From: JAMCZU01 sp964479405
GTDB lineage: Bacteria > Patescibacteriota > UBA1384 > UBA12157 > JAENIV01
Direction of reading: 5' to 3'
NCBI GenBank assembly: GCA_964479405.1
Contig: CAYZMA010000019.1
Location: forward strand, 1-20,305
Length of the DNA: 20,305 bases
Notes under the pieces: model-generated
The model's database searches: none
Told to the model about the DNA's origin: nothing
The model's input: the letters and a program-made list of their open reading frames with translations, nothing else
Translations under genes and position numbers: made by a program
Shown: piece after piece, positions 1 through 7,969 of the stretch
How positions within the stretch are numbered: the stretch's first letter is position 1
How the letters are laid out: each line of letters opens with the position of its first letter

Positions 1-52
1 TGCGTTGGAACTGGCATCTATTTCATGCTCATCTTGTATTGGACAAGACTAT

Positions 53-84
53 TTCGTGCTTCGTGCTTCGAATTTTGTTATAAT
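53..84 (+). promoter_or_regulatory. Extended -10 promoter for gpmI
   Basis: A perfect TATAAT at 79-84 is preceded by TGT at 76-78, giving the extended -10 form TGnTATAAT. The -35 region (56-61) is poor and lies inside a short tandem repeat of TTCGTGC (53-70). Transcription would start near 91, which is the first base of the AGGAGGG Shine-Dalgarno sequence, so the leader would be only about 9 nt. The same TTGTTATAAT core recurs before the glycosyltransferase and uvrA genes. Confidence 0.65.
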
Positions 85-99
85 ATCTGTAGGAGGGAT

Positions 100-1659
100 A
101 TGTATCAACCCAAGGTTATTTTAATTGTTATGGATGGCTGGGGCTACAGTGAAGTTAAAGAGGGGAATGCGATTGCTTTAGCCAAGGCGCCTAATTTTGA
201 ATATCTTTGGCAAAATTACCCCCATGCTTTAATTGAAGCGGCTGGCGAGCCGGTTGGACTACCTTGGGGTAATGTTGGCAGTTCAGAAGTCGGACATACT
301 TGTTTGGGCTCCGGAAGAATTATTAACCAAGATTTGCCTCGGGTCACAAAAGCCATCACTTCAGGCCTGTTTTTTAAAAATCCGGTTTTACTTGAAGCTT
401 TAAACTTTACAAAAAAAAATAATTCCAGTCTTCATTTTACCGGGCTTGTAAGCGCTGGTGGAGTTCACAGTCATATTAACCATCTTTTTGCTTTGCTAGA
501 ACTCTTGAAACAAAATCATTTTCAGCAACCGTCGTTTATTCATATGTTCACCGACGGTAGAGACACTCCCATTAAAACCGCTCTTTTGTATGTTAATAAA
601 CTTAATGAAAAAATAAAGGTTTTGGGTTTAAACACCCAAATTGCTACAGTTGTTGGTCGTTATTATGCGATGGATCGCGATAGCCACTGGGAAAGGACAT
701 TTTCAGCTTACAACTGTATGGTTTTAGGCAAGGGTGAAGTGGCTGATTCGCCCGGAGAAGCAGTTCTACGAGCTTATGTTAGAGGAGAAACTGATGAATT
801 TATTAAGCCGACGACAATTACGGGTCAGACTCGTGAGCAGGGACTAATTAAAGACAATGACGCCATGATCTTTTTTAATTTTCGACCGGAGCGAATTAGG
901 CAATTGGTGGAAACTTTTATTCTTCCTCAACAAAACTTTCCGGATAAAAAATTGCTTAAAAATCTTTTTGTAGCCAGTTTGGTTGAGTATGAAAAAAGTT
1001 TGCCGATACGAATTGTTTTGCCATCGGAAAAGATAGAAAATCCTTTAGCTAAAATGATCAGCGCTCAAAATTTAAAGCAACTTCATATTGCCGAAACGGA
1101 AAAATACGCTCATATTACTTATTTTTTTGATGGTGGCAATCCCGTGCCTTTTTCTGGCGAAGAATGGAAAGTTATACCGTCGCCAAAAGTTAAAACTTAT
1201 GATTTAAAACCAGAGATGTCGGCAGTCAAAGTTACCGACGAGATTTTCAGAAGAGCAAAAGAAAAACAATACGATTTTATTTTGATCAACTACGCCAATG
1301 CGGATATGGTTGGTCATACGGGCAATTTGCCAGCGGCAATTAAAGCGGTTGAAACAATTGATCAAGAATTGGGTCGGTTGACAAAGCAATTTAAGGAATC
1401 TATATTTCTAATTACCGCCGATCATGGCAATGCGGAAAAAATGATTAATGTTGAGACCGGTCAAATTGATACGGAACATTCGGTTCTGTCGGTGCCTTTT
1501 ATGTTAGTTGGTCCTCAATACAAAAGAAATGCGCCTGAAGACGATGGCACAAAACCAATCGGTATTTTAGCTGATATTGCGCCGACTATTTTAGACATTT
1601 TAAGAATTGATGCCCCGCCAGAGATGACGGGCTATAGTTTGCTGGATGCCCTACTGTGA
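100..1659 (+). CDS. gpmI: Cofactor-independent phosphoglycerate mutase
   Basis: This enzyme interconverts 3- and 2-phosphoglycerate in lower glycolysis, using two metal ions and a phosphoserine intermediate, in the cytoplasm. The product is 519 residues, the usual family length. Visible signatures are the N-terminal metal site DGWG, the nucleophile motif GSSEVGH, GGVHSHINH, FTDGRDT, the substrate-binding GRYYAMDRD and FNFRPERIRQL, HIAETEKYAH, and the C-terminal metal motifs NADMVGHTGN and TADHGNAEKM. An in-frame ATG at 25 would add 25 residues unlike the family. The ATG at 100 has AGGAGGG directly before it (91-97) and gives the normal start MYQPKVILIVMDGWG. The gene is monocistronic and converges on the surface-protein gene. 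I am very sure of family and function. Confidence 0.97.
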   Translation: MYQPKVILIVMDGWGYSEVKEGNAIALAKAPNFEYLWQNYPHALIEAAGEPVGLPWGNVGSSEVGHTCLGSGRIINQDLPRVTKAITSGLFFKNPVLLEALNFTKKNNSSLHFTGLVSAGGVHSHINHLFALLELLKQNHFQQPSFIHMFTDGRDTPIKTALLYVNKLNEKIKVLGLNTQIATVVGRYYAMDRDSHWERTFSAYNCMVLGKGEVADSPGEAVLRAYVRGETDEFIKPTTITGQTREQGLIKDNDAMIFFNFRPERIRQLVETFILPQQNFPDKKLLKNLFVASLVEYEKSLPIRIVLPSEKIENPLAKMISAQNLKQLHIAETEKYAHITYFFDGGNPVPFSGEEWKVIPSPKVKTYDLKPEMSAVKVTDEIFRRAKEKQYDFILINYANADMVGHTGNLPAAIKAVETIDQELGRLTKQFKESIFLITADHGNAEKMINVETGQIDTEHSVLSVPFMLVGPQYKRNAPEDDGTKPIGILADIAPTILDILRIDAPPEMTGYSLLDALL

Positions 1660-1667
1660 TAAATTCT

Positions 1668-1808
1668 CAATAACCAATTAACTTAATTGACCTAATAAAT
1701 GTCTAATTTCTTAATTTCCAATATCTAAAAGTTATTTTTAGATATTTTTAACATTAGATATTAGGATTTGATTAGAATAATTAGGTTAATTGTGAATTGG
1801 TCATTTAT
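1668..1808. repeat. AT-rich imperfect inverted repeat between convergent genes
   Basis: The centre is a perfect 11-bp stem (AATATCTAAAA at 1720-1730 and TTTTAGATATT at 1736-1746) around a 5-nt loop. Outside it the arms continue as an imperfect inverted repeat of about 50 nt each; ACCAATT and ACCTAAT on the left have counterparts on the right in reverse complement. It fills the gap between the 3' ends of gpmI and the surface-protein gene. It could act as a weak bidirectional terminator, although the stem is nearly all A-T. No gene is seen here. Confidence 0.6.
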
Positions 1809-1821
1809 TCGTCATTTTATT

Positions 1822-4800
1822 TCAGCTCTTATCAATCGGAATACTGACATTGACGAAGCCGGCTTTTTTATTGTGAATAGTTTGACCTAAATAGAGAGTG
1901 CCCAGCTTTTTGTCGCCTTTTTTGAACTTATATTCTTTTGAAGGAAACTTATAACCTTGAGCATGAACGGTTAAATAATACTGACCTTTTTGCGCTAAAA
2001 TGGCAAAATGACCATGTTGGTCGGTGGTTTTAATTTCGCGAATAGCATTGTACTCTTTGTCAAAAATGAGAACTGTTGCACCAATGATTGGGCGACGAGT
2101 TTTAGCATTAAAGACAATACCAACTCTAGTGGCTTTAATTCTGCTGGTAATGAGGTATGCGACCAACAAGAGCGCATAAGCGCCAGACATATATAAATTA
2201 AACTTTGAGGGAATAACAACAGTGGCGATACTGGCAAAGGCAGCGCCCATAAGCATTAAAGGAATGGCAAAGTAAGAAAGAGCAATTAAAAACCAGTCCA
2301 AACCATTTTTTGTCCACATAAGCAGTCTTGTGTTAAAAGACAAAGTGGCAATCTTTGGATCAATGGCAATATTTAAATTCAAGTTAGTGTCGTCTTCGCC
2401 AATAACAAATGATTGACCGAAATAAATATCGCTTTGGGGACCAAAACGAGTGGCAAGTTGTTCGGCTTTAAGTTTGGAAATTTTGGGTGGAAAAGAAAAC
2501 CCAGATTTGACCACTTTAACATAATATTTACCTTTGTTGAGTAAAAAGTTAAAACGACCGTTTTCGTCAGTAACTTTAGTAGCAACTAATCTGTCGTTAG
2601 TTTCATTAAAGACGCGAACGATAGCCAAATCTACTGGTTGACCGGTTAAAGAATCATAGACATTGCCCCAAGGCTTTCTACGACGGCGAATTGCGGCGGC
2701 GGTAAAGATGGTCGGAAAAAGAGAAGCTAAAATATGGAAACCTTGAGGGAAAGCTTGAACTAATAAAGGAAAAAGTCCCAAAGTGGCGACTGCCGCGGTA
2801 AAAGGAGTTAAGATTTTGGAAATAGCTTGAGCCACCGGCGATTCTTGAAAAGTTTGAACTAAAGATTTTGGCTCTTCGGTTGGGGTGGTAAAAATAATTG
2901 AAGGAGTGGTGGTTGGTCTGGTTGTTCCAGCGCCTGGACTGGAAGTAACGCCGACCTCCACTGTTACGGAAACAACGCTGGTAACATCGCTGGCTGAAAC
3001 ACTAATGGTCTGCTGACCAGGAGTATTTAAAGTAATTGCTTGAGTGAATTGACCACTGTCACTGCTTGAAAAAGTATGATTTGCTTCTTGGAGCTGCGCA
3101 TCTCTATCTGAAGAAGTAAATTGCGCTTTGCCAGTATAATCGGTGATTGTGCCGTCGCAGGCATTTGCCATCGTGGTTGTCAGGTTAAAAGACGAGCCGG
3201 CAGAAAGTGACGAGGTGCTACTTGAAAGATTAATTTTTGCTAAGCCGGAACTGGAAACTTGGACATCTTGAGTTTGAGGTAGGTAGAGATTATCAGTCTG
3301 GTCGTAAGCGGTTAGCGTAGAAGTGCCACTGCTATTAGAACTAACTGTGAATGTTGCTATCCCAGCTAGGTCGGTTACGGCTGATGTTGGTGAAATAGTA
3401 TCGGTAGCGCGGGAAGATTGAAGCTGAATGGTACGACTAGTTAAAGCTAAACCTTCATTGTTTTTTAAAGTAGCGGTGGCGGTAATTGAACCGCTACAGC
3501 TAGTTAAGGAATTACTGGATAAAGTCAAAGATGATTGTGAAAGAGTGCCGGTGCCAATCGCAATGGTGCCACTAGCGTCAGTCCAGTCGGCGTCAGGAGT
3601 TTCTGAAGCAGTTAAGGTTGAAGAACCAGTTCTAAAGTCAAGATAATAAAAAGTCGTACTCCCGGAACCGGAAGAAATGGTGGTATCCAATTGTCCTTTA
3701 GTCCAAGGACCATTAGGACTGGTTGAAAATCGGCCATCGCCGGAATTGGTGGCTAAATGAATGGTTTTACTGCCAGAGACAGTGGTCGCATTGCCATAAG
3801 TATCTTTTACTCCAACTGTTACTACACCTGAAGTTGCACCAAGATCTAAAGAAGTAGGAAGTCCTGAAAAATAAAGTTTTGCCGGATCACCAGCTGTTAC
3901 TGTAATATTACTGCTCGTGCCGGCAGAAAGGACACCATTAATATCGGTGGCAGTTACAGTCCATGTGTCGGGAGTATGAAAGATAAAATTGGCGGTGCCC
4001 CGACCACAAGTTGAATTAGTGGGTTCAGTTGGATTTTGAACGCAAGTATTAGGTTGTCCAAGCGTTCCTTCGGTTAGTTGAATTGTACCCGGATTAGTAT
4101 CGTTTGGATCAGTGCTGGTAAAACCGGCGTAAGAAGCATTACCTTTGTCTAAATTATTACTGCCATCAATGGCGTAAATGGTAGCTGTAACAGAATCTCC
4201 GGCTTTGACTGTATTTGGTGAGTTGCTGACTCCTGATCCACTAACGAAAGATTGCCCTGGCAGTTGAACAGAAAATTTGGTGGCGGTGGCATTGGCAGGG
4301 GAATGATAACGATAAACATTTGTATCTGAAGTGAGAATAATATTTAAAGGACTTTCACTTGCTAAAACTATACTGGTAAATGAGTCAGCCGTGCTTCCAA
4401 CAGGCTCGGCTAACCATGTGTCGCCTTTGTCAATTGATTTTATGGCGGCACCACTTGCACCGACAGCCATTATTTTATCACTCCAAGATATAGCATCAAC
4501 CAAGTTTGCTGTTACTCCGCTTGTTTTAGCAGTCCATGTAACGCCACCATCATGAGTGACGGCAATTTTCCCACCGTTGGCAATAGCGACAAAATCCAGA
4601 TCGCCCGTACTATCAACTTTTAAAACTTTTTGAAAAGCAAATGTAGCACAAGAATTAGTACAAGTTTTTGCTTCCCATGTGACTCCAGAATCATTGGAAA
4701 CAACAATTGCTCCGTTGTTGCCAGCCAAAACAACATTCGTGCCTGACGATGCGCCAAAAAATAAATCATTTGTGCCAATAGTCTGGTCTGCTACCCATGT

Positions 4801-6453
4801 GGCGAGAGTGGAATCAGTTGGGTCAGAAGCACTTATATAACCACCAGCAACTGCTCCGCCACCATATGCAATTACCTTTCCAGAATCCAAAATCAAACCG
4901 TTATTATATGATTTCAAAGCTGCGGCTGTTTTTAGAGTACCTGACCAAGTATTAATGGAAATATCATAGGTCAAGACTTTTCCTTGCTCAACAAAAACTG
5001 CGTTACTATTGTCAAATCTTAGAATTGAACTGGTTGTAGTCGCTTTACTTAAAGTAGTCCAGTTAATACCTCCATCTTGAGTGGAATAAGCAGTAGTTTG
5101 GTTTCGCTTTCCAGATAAAGCGTTGTTACTAGATAAAGAAGTTAAGATATTAAAGTCAATTAAATTTTTACTTGTTTCCGTCCAGTTTTCGCCACTATCG
5201 GACGAAATCATGCCGTAAAAATCCGGTGGCACTGGTGCCGATACGGGCATAATTAAGTTACCGTTACTTAATTGACCGACTACTGTGGGTGTTCTGGAAA
5301 ATTGACTTCTTTTATCAGTCCATGTTTGACCCGCGTTGCCTGAATAATCAATAGCGCCATCGTCGCCGACAGCGACCACTATTAATCCTGATCCGGTAAT
5401 AGATCGAAGTCCGACCAACACAGTTGTAGTATTCCAAGATTGACCGGAATCCGTAGAATAAGAACCTCCCGTTTGAGAATTAATGCCGACAATTTTGTTG
5501 CTTCCGAGTGAAACGAAATCCGTAGCAACCGAATTGTGAGTAACCCAAGAATCAGAAGTTGATGTATAGATATAGCCACCTTCGGTGATGGCATGTTCGT
5601 CATCAATTTTAGATAATGTGGTAAGATCTAATGCTACTTGGATTAGCTTAGTCGTCCAGTTGGCGCCGTTATCGGTGGATAAAACATGGTAACCAAGATA
5701 AGTGACGCCAAGAAAGGTTTGGCTATTTAAAGAAATAATTTTATTAACATCGGCAACACCAGCGACTTGACTACTCTTGTCTTCCCAAGTATCTCCTAGG
5801 TTATTTGATGTCCAAATTGTTGCATTTCCTGATCCATCAGATCCTCCTAGCACAATATTATTTCCGTTAATAGCCATGGTATTAATATTTGTTTTTCCGC
5901 TGGCTTTTTCGGTCCAAGATGTGCCGTTATCGGTTGAAATAAATATTGTACCACCCGCATGAGTAAAGAGTTTGCTATTATCAAAAACAAGTTCGTTTAA
6001 AGAGTAAGAACCACTAATAGCTCTTGCGGTCCAACTTGGAATTGAAGGATCGTATTGCAAAATAGTACTATTGTCACCAACAGCAATAAGACTGGAGTCT
6101 GAAAAACAAATAATATCATTTAAATTCTCTCGTGTACCGGAATATTGATAATCATTCTTATTATTCCAAGTTTGTCCATCAGCAGATTTAATAATTGTTC
6201 CATAATCGCCAACTGCCCAATAAGAACCGTTGGGACAAGTGGTCACTTTGTTTAAATCATTTCCCGTTGGTGCCGGGTTAGTCCACTCCCACCTTGGAAA
6301 GTCGTAAGTAATGGCTTTGGATTTATTAATGCTGGGGGAAAGGAAATAATAAACCAAAGGCAAGGCAAGAATATATATTAATAAAACTAGCCAAGTAATG
6401 GTTTTAACTTGCCCTTTCTCTTTTTTTGGCTTCCAAAAAATATTTAAATCCAC
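1822..6453 (-). CDS. Giant membrane-anchored propeller / Ig-like / carboxypeptidase-regulatory-like surface protein
   Basis: This is a 1543-residue protein of unknown precise role, probably displayed on the cell surface. Residues about 18-38 form a hydrophobic anchor after a lysine-rich start. Residues about 45-712 carry many BNR/Ycf48-like beta-propeller repeats of the type STDNGTSWTEK and GDDGAIDYSGNAGQTWTDK. Residues about 720-1160 look like Ig-like strand-rich modules, including a Big_1/invasin-like one near 970-1060 (LTSRTIQLQSS, then ATFTVSSNSSGTSTLTAYD). A Ser/Thr/Pro linker and hydrophobic segments follow (about 1208-1248), then RRRRK. A carboxypeptidase-regulatory-like domain (about 1255-1340) comes next, then a membrane hairpin (about 1384-1441) and a second such domain (about 1445-1535). 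The start is GTG with AGGAGGG two bases upstream. It may serve attachment or substrate binding, but that is inference. No LPXTG or lipobox is present. Confidence 0.85.
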   Translation of the reverse strand: MDLNIFWKPKKEKGQVKTITWLVLLIYILALPLVYYFLSPSINKSKAITYDFPRWEWTNPAPTGNDLNKVTTCPNGSYWAVGDYGTIIKSADGQTWNNKNDYQYSGTRENLNDIICFSDSSLIAVGDNSTILQYDPSIPSWTARAISGSYSLNELVFDNSKLFTHAGGTIFISTDNGTSWTEKASGKTNINTMAINGNNIVLGGSDGSGNATIWTSNNLGDTWEDKSSQVAGVADVNKIISLNSQTFLGVTYLGYHVLSTDNGANWTTKLIQVALDLTTLSKIDDEHAITEGGYIYTSTSDSWVTHNSVATDFVSLGSNKIVGINSQTGGSYSTDSGQSWNTTTVLVGLRSITGSGLIVVAVGDDGAIDYSGNAGQTWTDKRSQFSRTPTVVGQLSNGNLIMPVSAPVPPDFYGMISSDSGENWTETSKNLIDFNILTSLSSNNALSGKRNQTTAYSTQDGGINWTTLSKATTTSSILRFDNSNAVFVEQGKVLTYDISINTWSGTLKTAAALKSYNNGLILDSGKVIAYGGGAVAGGYISASDPTDSTLATWVADQTIGTNDLFFGASSGTNVVLAGNNGAIVVSNDSGVTWEAKTCTNSCATFAFQKVLKVDSTGDLDFVAIANGGKIAVTHDGGVTWTAKTSGVTANLVDAISWSDKIMAVGASGAAIKSIDKGDTWLAEPVGSTADSFTSIVLASESPLNIILTSDTNVYRYHSPANATATKFSVQLPGQSFVSGSGVSNSPNTVKAGDSVTATIYAIDGSNNLDKGNASYAGFTSTDPNDTNPGTIQLTEGTLGQPNTCVQNPTEPTNSTCGRGTANFIFHTPDTWTVTATDINGVLSAGTSSNITVTAGDPAKLYFSGLPTSLDLGATSGVVTVGVKDTYGNATTVSGSKTIHLATNSGDGRFSTSPNGPWTKGQLDTTISSGSGSTTFYYLDFRTGSSTLTASETPDADWTDASGTIAIGTGTLSQSSLTLSSNSLTSCSGSITATATLKNNEGLALTSRTIQLQSSRATDTISPTSAVTDLAGIATFTVSSNSSGTSTLTAYDQTDNLYLPQTQDVQVSSSGLAKINLSSSTSSLSAGSSFNLTTTMANACDGTITDYTGKAQFTSSDRDAQLQEANHTFSSSDSGQFTQAITLNTPGQQTISVSASDVTSVVSVTVEVGVTSSPGAGTTRPTTTPSIIFTTPTEEPKSLVQTFQESPVAQAISKILTPFTAAVATLGLFPLLVQAFPQGFHILASLFPTIFTAAAIRRRRKPWGNVYDSLTGQPVDLAIVRVFNETNDRLVATKVTDENGRFNFLLNKGKYYVKVVKSGFSFPPKISKLKAEQLATRFGPQSDIYFGQSFVIGEDDTNLNLNIAIDPKIATLSFNTRLLMWTKNGLDWFLIALSYFAIPLMLMGAAFASIATVVIPSKFNLYMSGAYALLLVAYLITSRIKATRVGIVFNAKTRRPIIGATVLIFDKEYNAIREIKTTDQHGHFAILAQKGQYYLTVHAQGYKFPSKEYKFKKGDKKLGTLYLGQTIHNKKAGFVNVSIPIDKS

Positions 6454-6473
6454 AACCCTCCTGTAGAAATTTT

Positions 6474-6567
6474 CAATTTTTAATTTCTAATTTTCAATCA
6501 ATGACTCAATTAATTAATTTTTAAACATTGATTCATTGAAAATTCAATGTAAATTGTAAATTGTTAA
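6474..6567. repeat. AT-rich imperfect inverted repeat in the leader of the surface-protein gene
   Basis: The left arm (about 6474-6516) and the reverse complement of the right arm (about 6525-6567) share CAATTT, AATTT, AATTTTCAAT, AAT and TCAAT in the same order, with small gaps. The element lies between the def-fmt stop and the surface-protein SD. A transcript from the TATAAT at 6588-6593 would carry it as a long folded leader. It resembles the repeat at the other end of the same gene in composition and in words such as AATTTCTAAT or TCTAATTTC, but the two are not copies. Confidence 0.55.
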
Positions 6568-6587
6568 ATTTAAAATTGTCCACTACT

Positions 6588-6593
6588 ATTATA
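6588..6593 (-). promoter_or_regulatory. Candidate -10 element for the surface-protein gene
   Basis: The minus strand reads TATAAT immediately after the def-fmt stop codon. The -35 is weak: TGGTTT at 17-nt spacing, or TTTGAT at 14. If used, transcription starts near 6581 and makes a leader of about 130 nt containing the inverted repeat, ending in the AGGAGGG ribosome site (6456-6462). Confidence 0.45.
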
Positions 6594-6595
6594 GT

Positions 6596-7969
6596 CTATT
6601 TTACTTTATCAAACCACTCCGGTTTTCCGCCACGATACCCCCGCAAAAAATCTTGCCATTTGACCGCTTTTCCTCCTTCTAATCGAACCATGTCTAAGAC
6701 CATACTCCCACTTCCGAAGTGGGAGTGGTGGATTAAGAGTCGTTTGCCGTCGGGCAGAATTGTGTATGAGCCGGGCCAGGGGTAAAAAGCACGGATTTTT
6801 CTATCAATTACTTCAGGGCTTTCTTGCCAATTTATTTCGCCATCGCTTTTTTGAAATTTTTGAGTTAGGCTTGCCTTACTTTCGTCTTGTTCTAAAGCTT
6901 GAAGTTTATTTTTTGCAAGATACGGCAGGGTGTCAAAAAGAAGTTGCAAAGCTAAAGTAGACAAACGATCAGAAAGAGTCAAACTATTATCATTTTCTAA
7001 AATTTTGGTTTCAATTTGAGCTAAAACTTCGCCTTGATCAATTTTATTATTCATTTTAATAATGCTAGCACCAGTAATTTTATCACCATTTAGAATGGTC
7101 GTTTGAATGGGAGTGGCGCCGCGGTATTTTGGCAAGAGCGAGGGGTGAATATTGATAGCCGTAATTTTTGCCATTTTCAAAACATTTTCGGGAATAATTT
7201 TGCCAAAATCAGCGCAAATAATAAGATCAAAAGATTGCTCCACTAACATTTGCAATGACATAAGAGAATTCTTATCAACTTCCGTGTATTTTCTGCCAAA
7301 TCTTTGGGCCATTTCGGCGACGGGAGTTAATTTAAGCTCTTTACCGCGCCCTGCCGGTTTTCCTTTTTCAGTTATAATAGTTGGTTTTAAACCGATTAAA
7401 ATAAGACCTTCTAAAATAGTAGCGCCAAATTTACCGGAACCAAAGAAGACAATTTTTAAATTTTTAAATTCCGGATTATCAAGAAGAAATTTTTCTTTAA
7501 TCCTCTCGGTAAAAATAATGCCGTTTAAGTGGTCAATTTCATGTTGAAGAATGCGGGCTAAAATGCCGGAAGCGGCTAATTTCTTTTTTTTACCTTGAGA
7601 GTCTTGAAAGCGGATTTTAATTTTTTTTGCCCTTGTTACTGGTAATTCAATTTTGGGAATGGAAAGACAACCTTCTTCGGAACTTTCTTGCTCTTTAGAA
7701 CACTCTACAATTTGGGGATTTATAAAAGCTTGAAAGGGGATAGATTCACTCTTTGGTGAATTTTCTTTTTCTTCAAACTCAATTACAATAACGTTATTTT
7801 TAATACCAATTTGATTAGCGGCTAGTCCGGCACCGTCATTTGTTTTCAAAAAGCGACGCATCAATTTTATTTGTTTTAAAAGATCATTTTCAAAAGAGAT
7901 GACTGGCAAGGTCGCCTCTGAAAGGATTGAATTAGGTATAGTTTTTAAAGTTATTAATTGTTCTTTCAT
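6596..7969 (-). CDS. def-fmt: Fused peptide deformylase and methionyl-tRNA formyltransferase
   Basis: One 457-residue chain holds two enzymes of the formyl-methionine cycle. Residues 1-160 are peptide deformylase, which removes the formyl group from new proteins: motif 1 GAGLAANQ (46-53), motif 2 EGCLS with metal ligand C101, and motif 3 HEIDH (H143, E144, H147) are all intact. Residues about 172-457 are methionyl-tRNA formyltransferase, which adds that group to initiator Met-tRNA: FFGSGKFG (175-182), catalytic N273 and H275 in NIHPSLLPKYRG, D311 in IDQGEVL, and QDESKA with RAFYPWPG in a shortened tRNA-binding C-terminal domain. No stop or plausible restart separates the halves. I chose ATG 7969 (MKEQLITLKTI) because an earlier ATG at 8020 would add an unlike tail. 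It overlaps the glycosyltransferase gene by 38 nt. Confidence 0.93.
   Translation of the reverse strand: MKEQLITLKTIPNSILSEATLPVISFENDLLKQIKLMRRFLKTNDGAGLAANQIGIKNNVIVIEFEEKENSPKSESIPFQAFINPQIVECSKEQESSEEGCLSIPKIELPVTRAKKIKIRFQDSQGKKKKLAASGILARILQHEIDHLNGIIFTERIKEKFLLDNPEFKNLKIVFFGSGKFGATILEGLILIGLKPTIITEKGKPAGRGKELKLTPVAEMAQRFGRKYTEVDKNSLMSLQMLVEQSFDLIICADFGKIIPENVLKMAKITAINIHPSLLPKYRGATPIQTTILNGDKITGASIIKMNNKIDQGEVLAQIETKILENDNSLTLSDRLSTLALQLLFDTLPYLAKNKLQALEQDESKASLTQKFQKSDGEINWQESPEVIDRKIRAFYPWPGSYTILPDGKRLLIHHSHFGSGSMVLDMVRLEGGKAVKWQDFLRGYRGGKPEWFDKVK

Noticed and set aside
1822..6453. Sortase-anchored or lipoprotein status for the surface protein
   Set aside because: No LPXTG motif and no lipobox cysteine are present; anchoring is by membrane segments.
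1668..6567. Composite transposon formed by the two AT-rich inverted repeats
   Set aside because: The repeats are not copies of each other, no target-site duplication is evident, and no transposase or recombinase gene lies between them.
6596..7470. Separate fmt gene downstream of def
   Set aside because: No stop codon, ribosome site or plausible start codon lies between the domains; the frame is continuous.
7152..7547. 131-residue plus-strand reading frame
   Set aside because: It is antisense to the conserved def-fmt gene and has no protein-like motifs or ribosome site.
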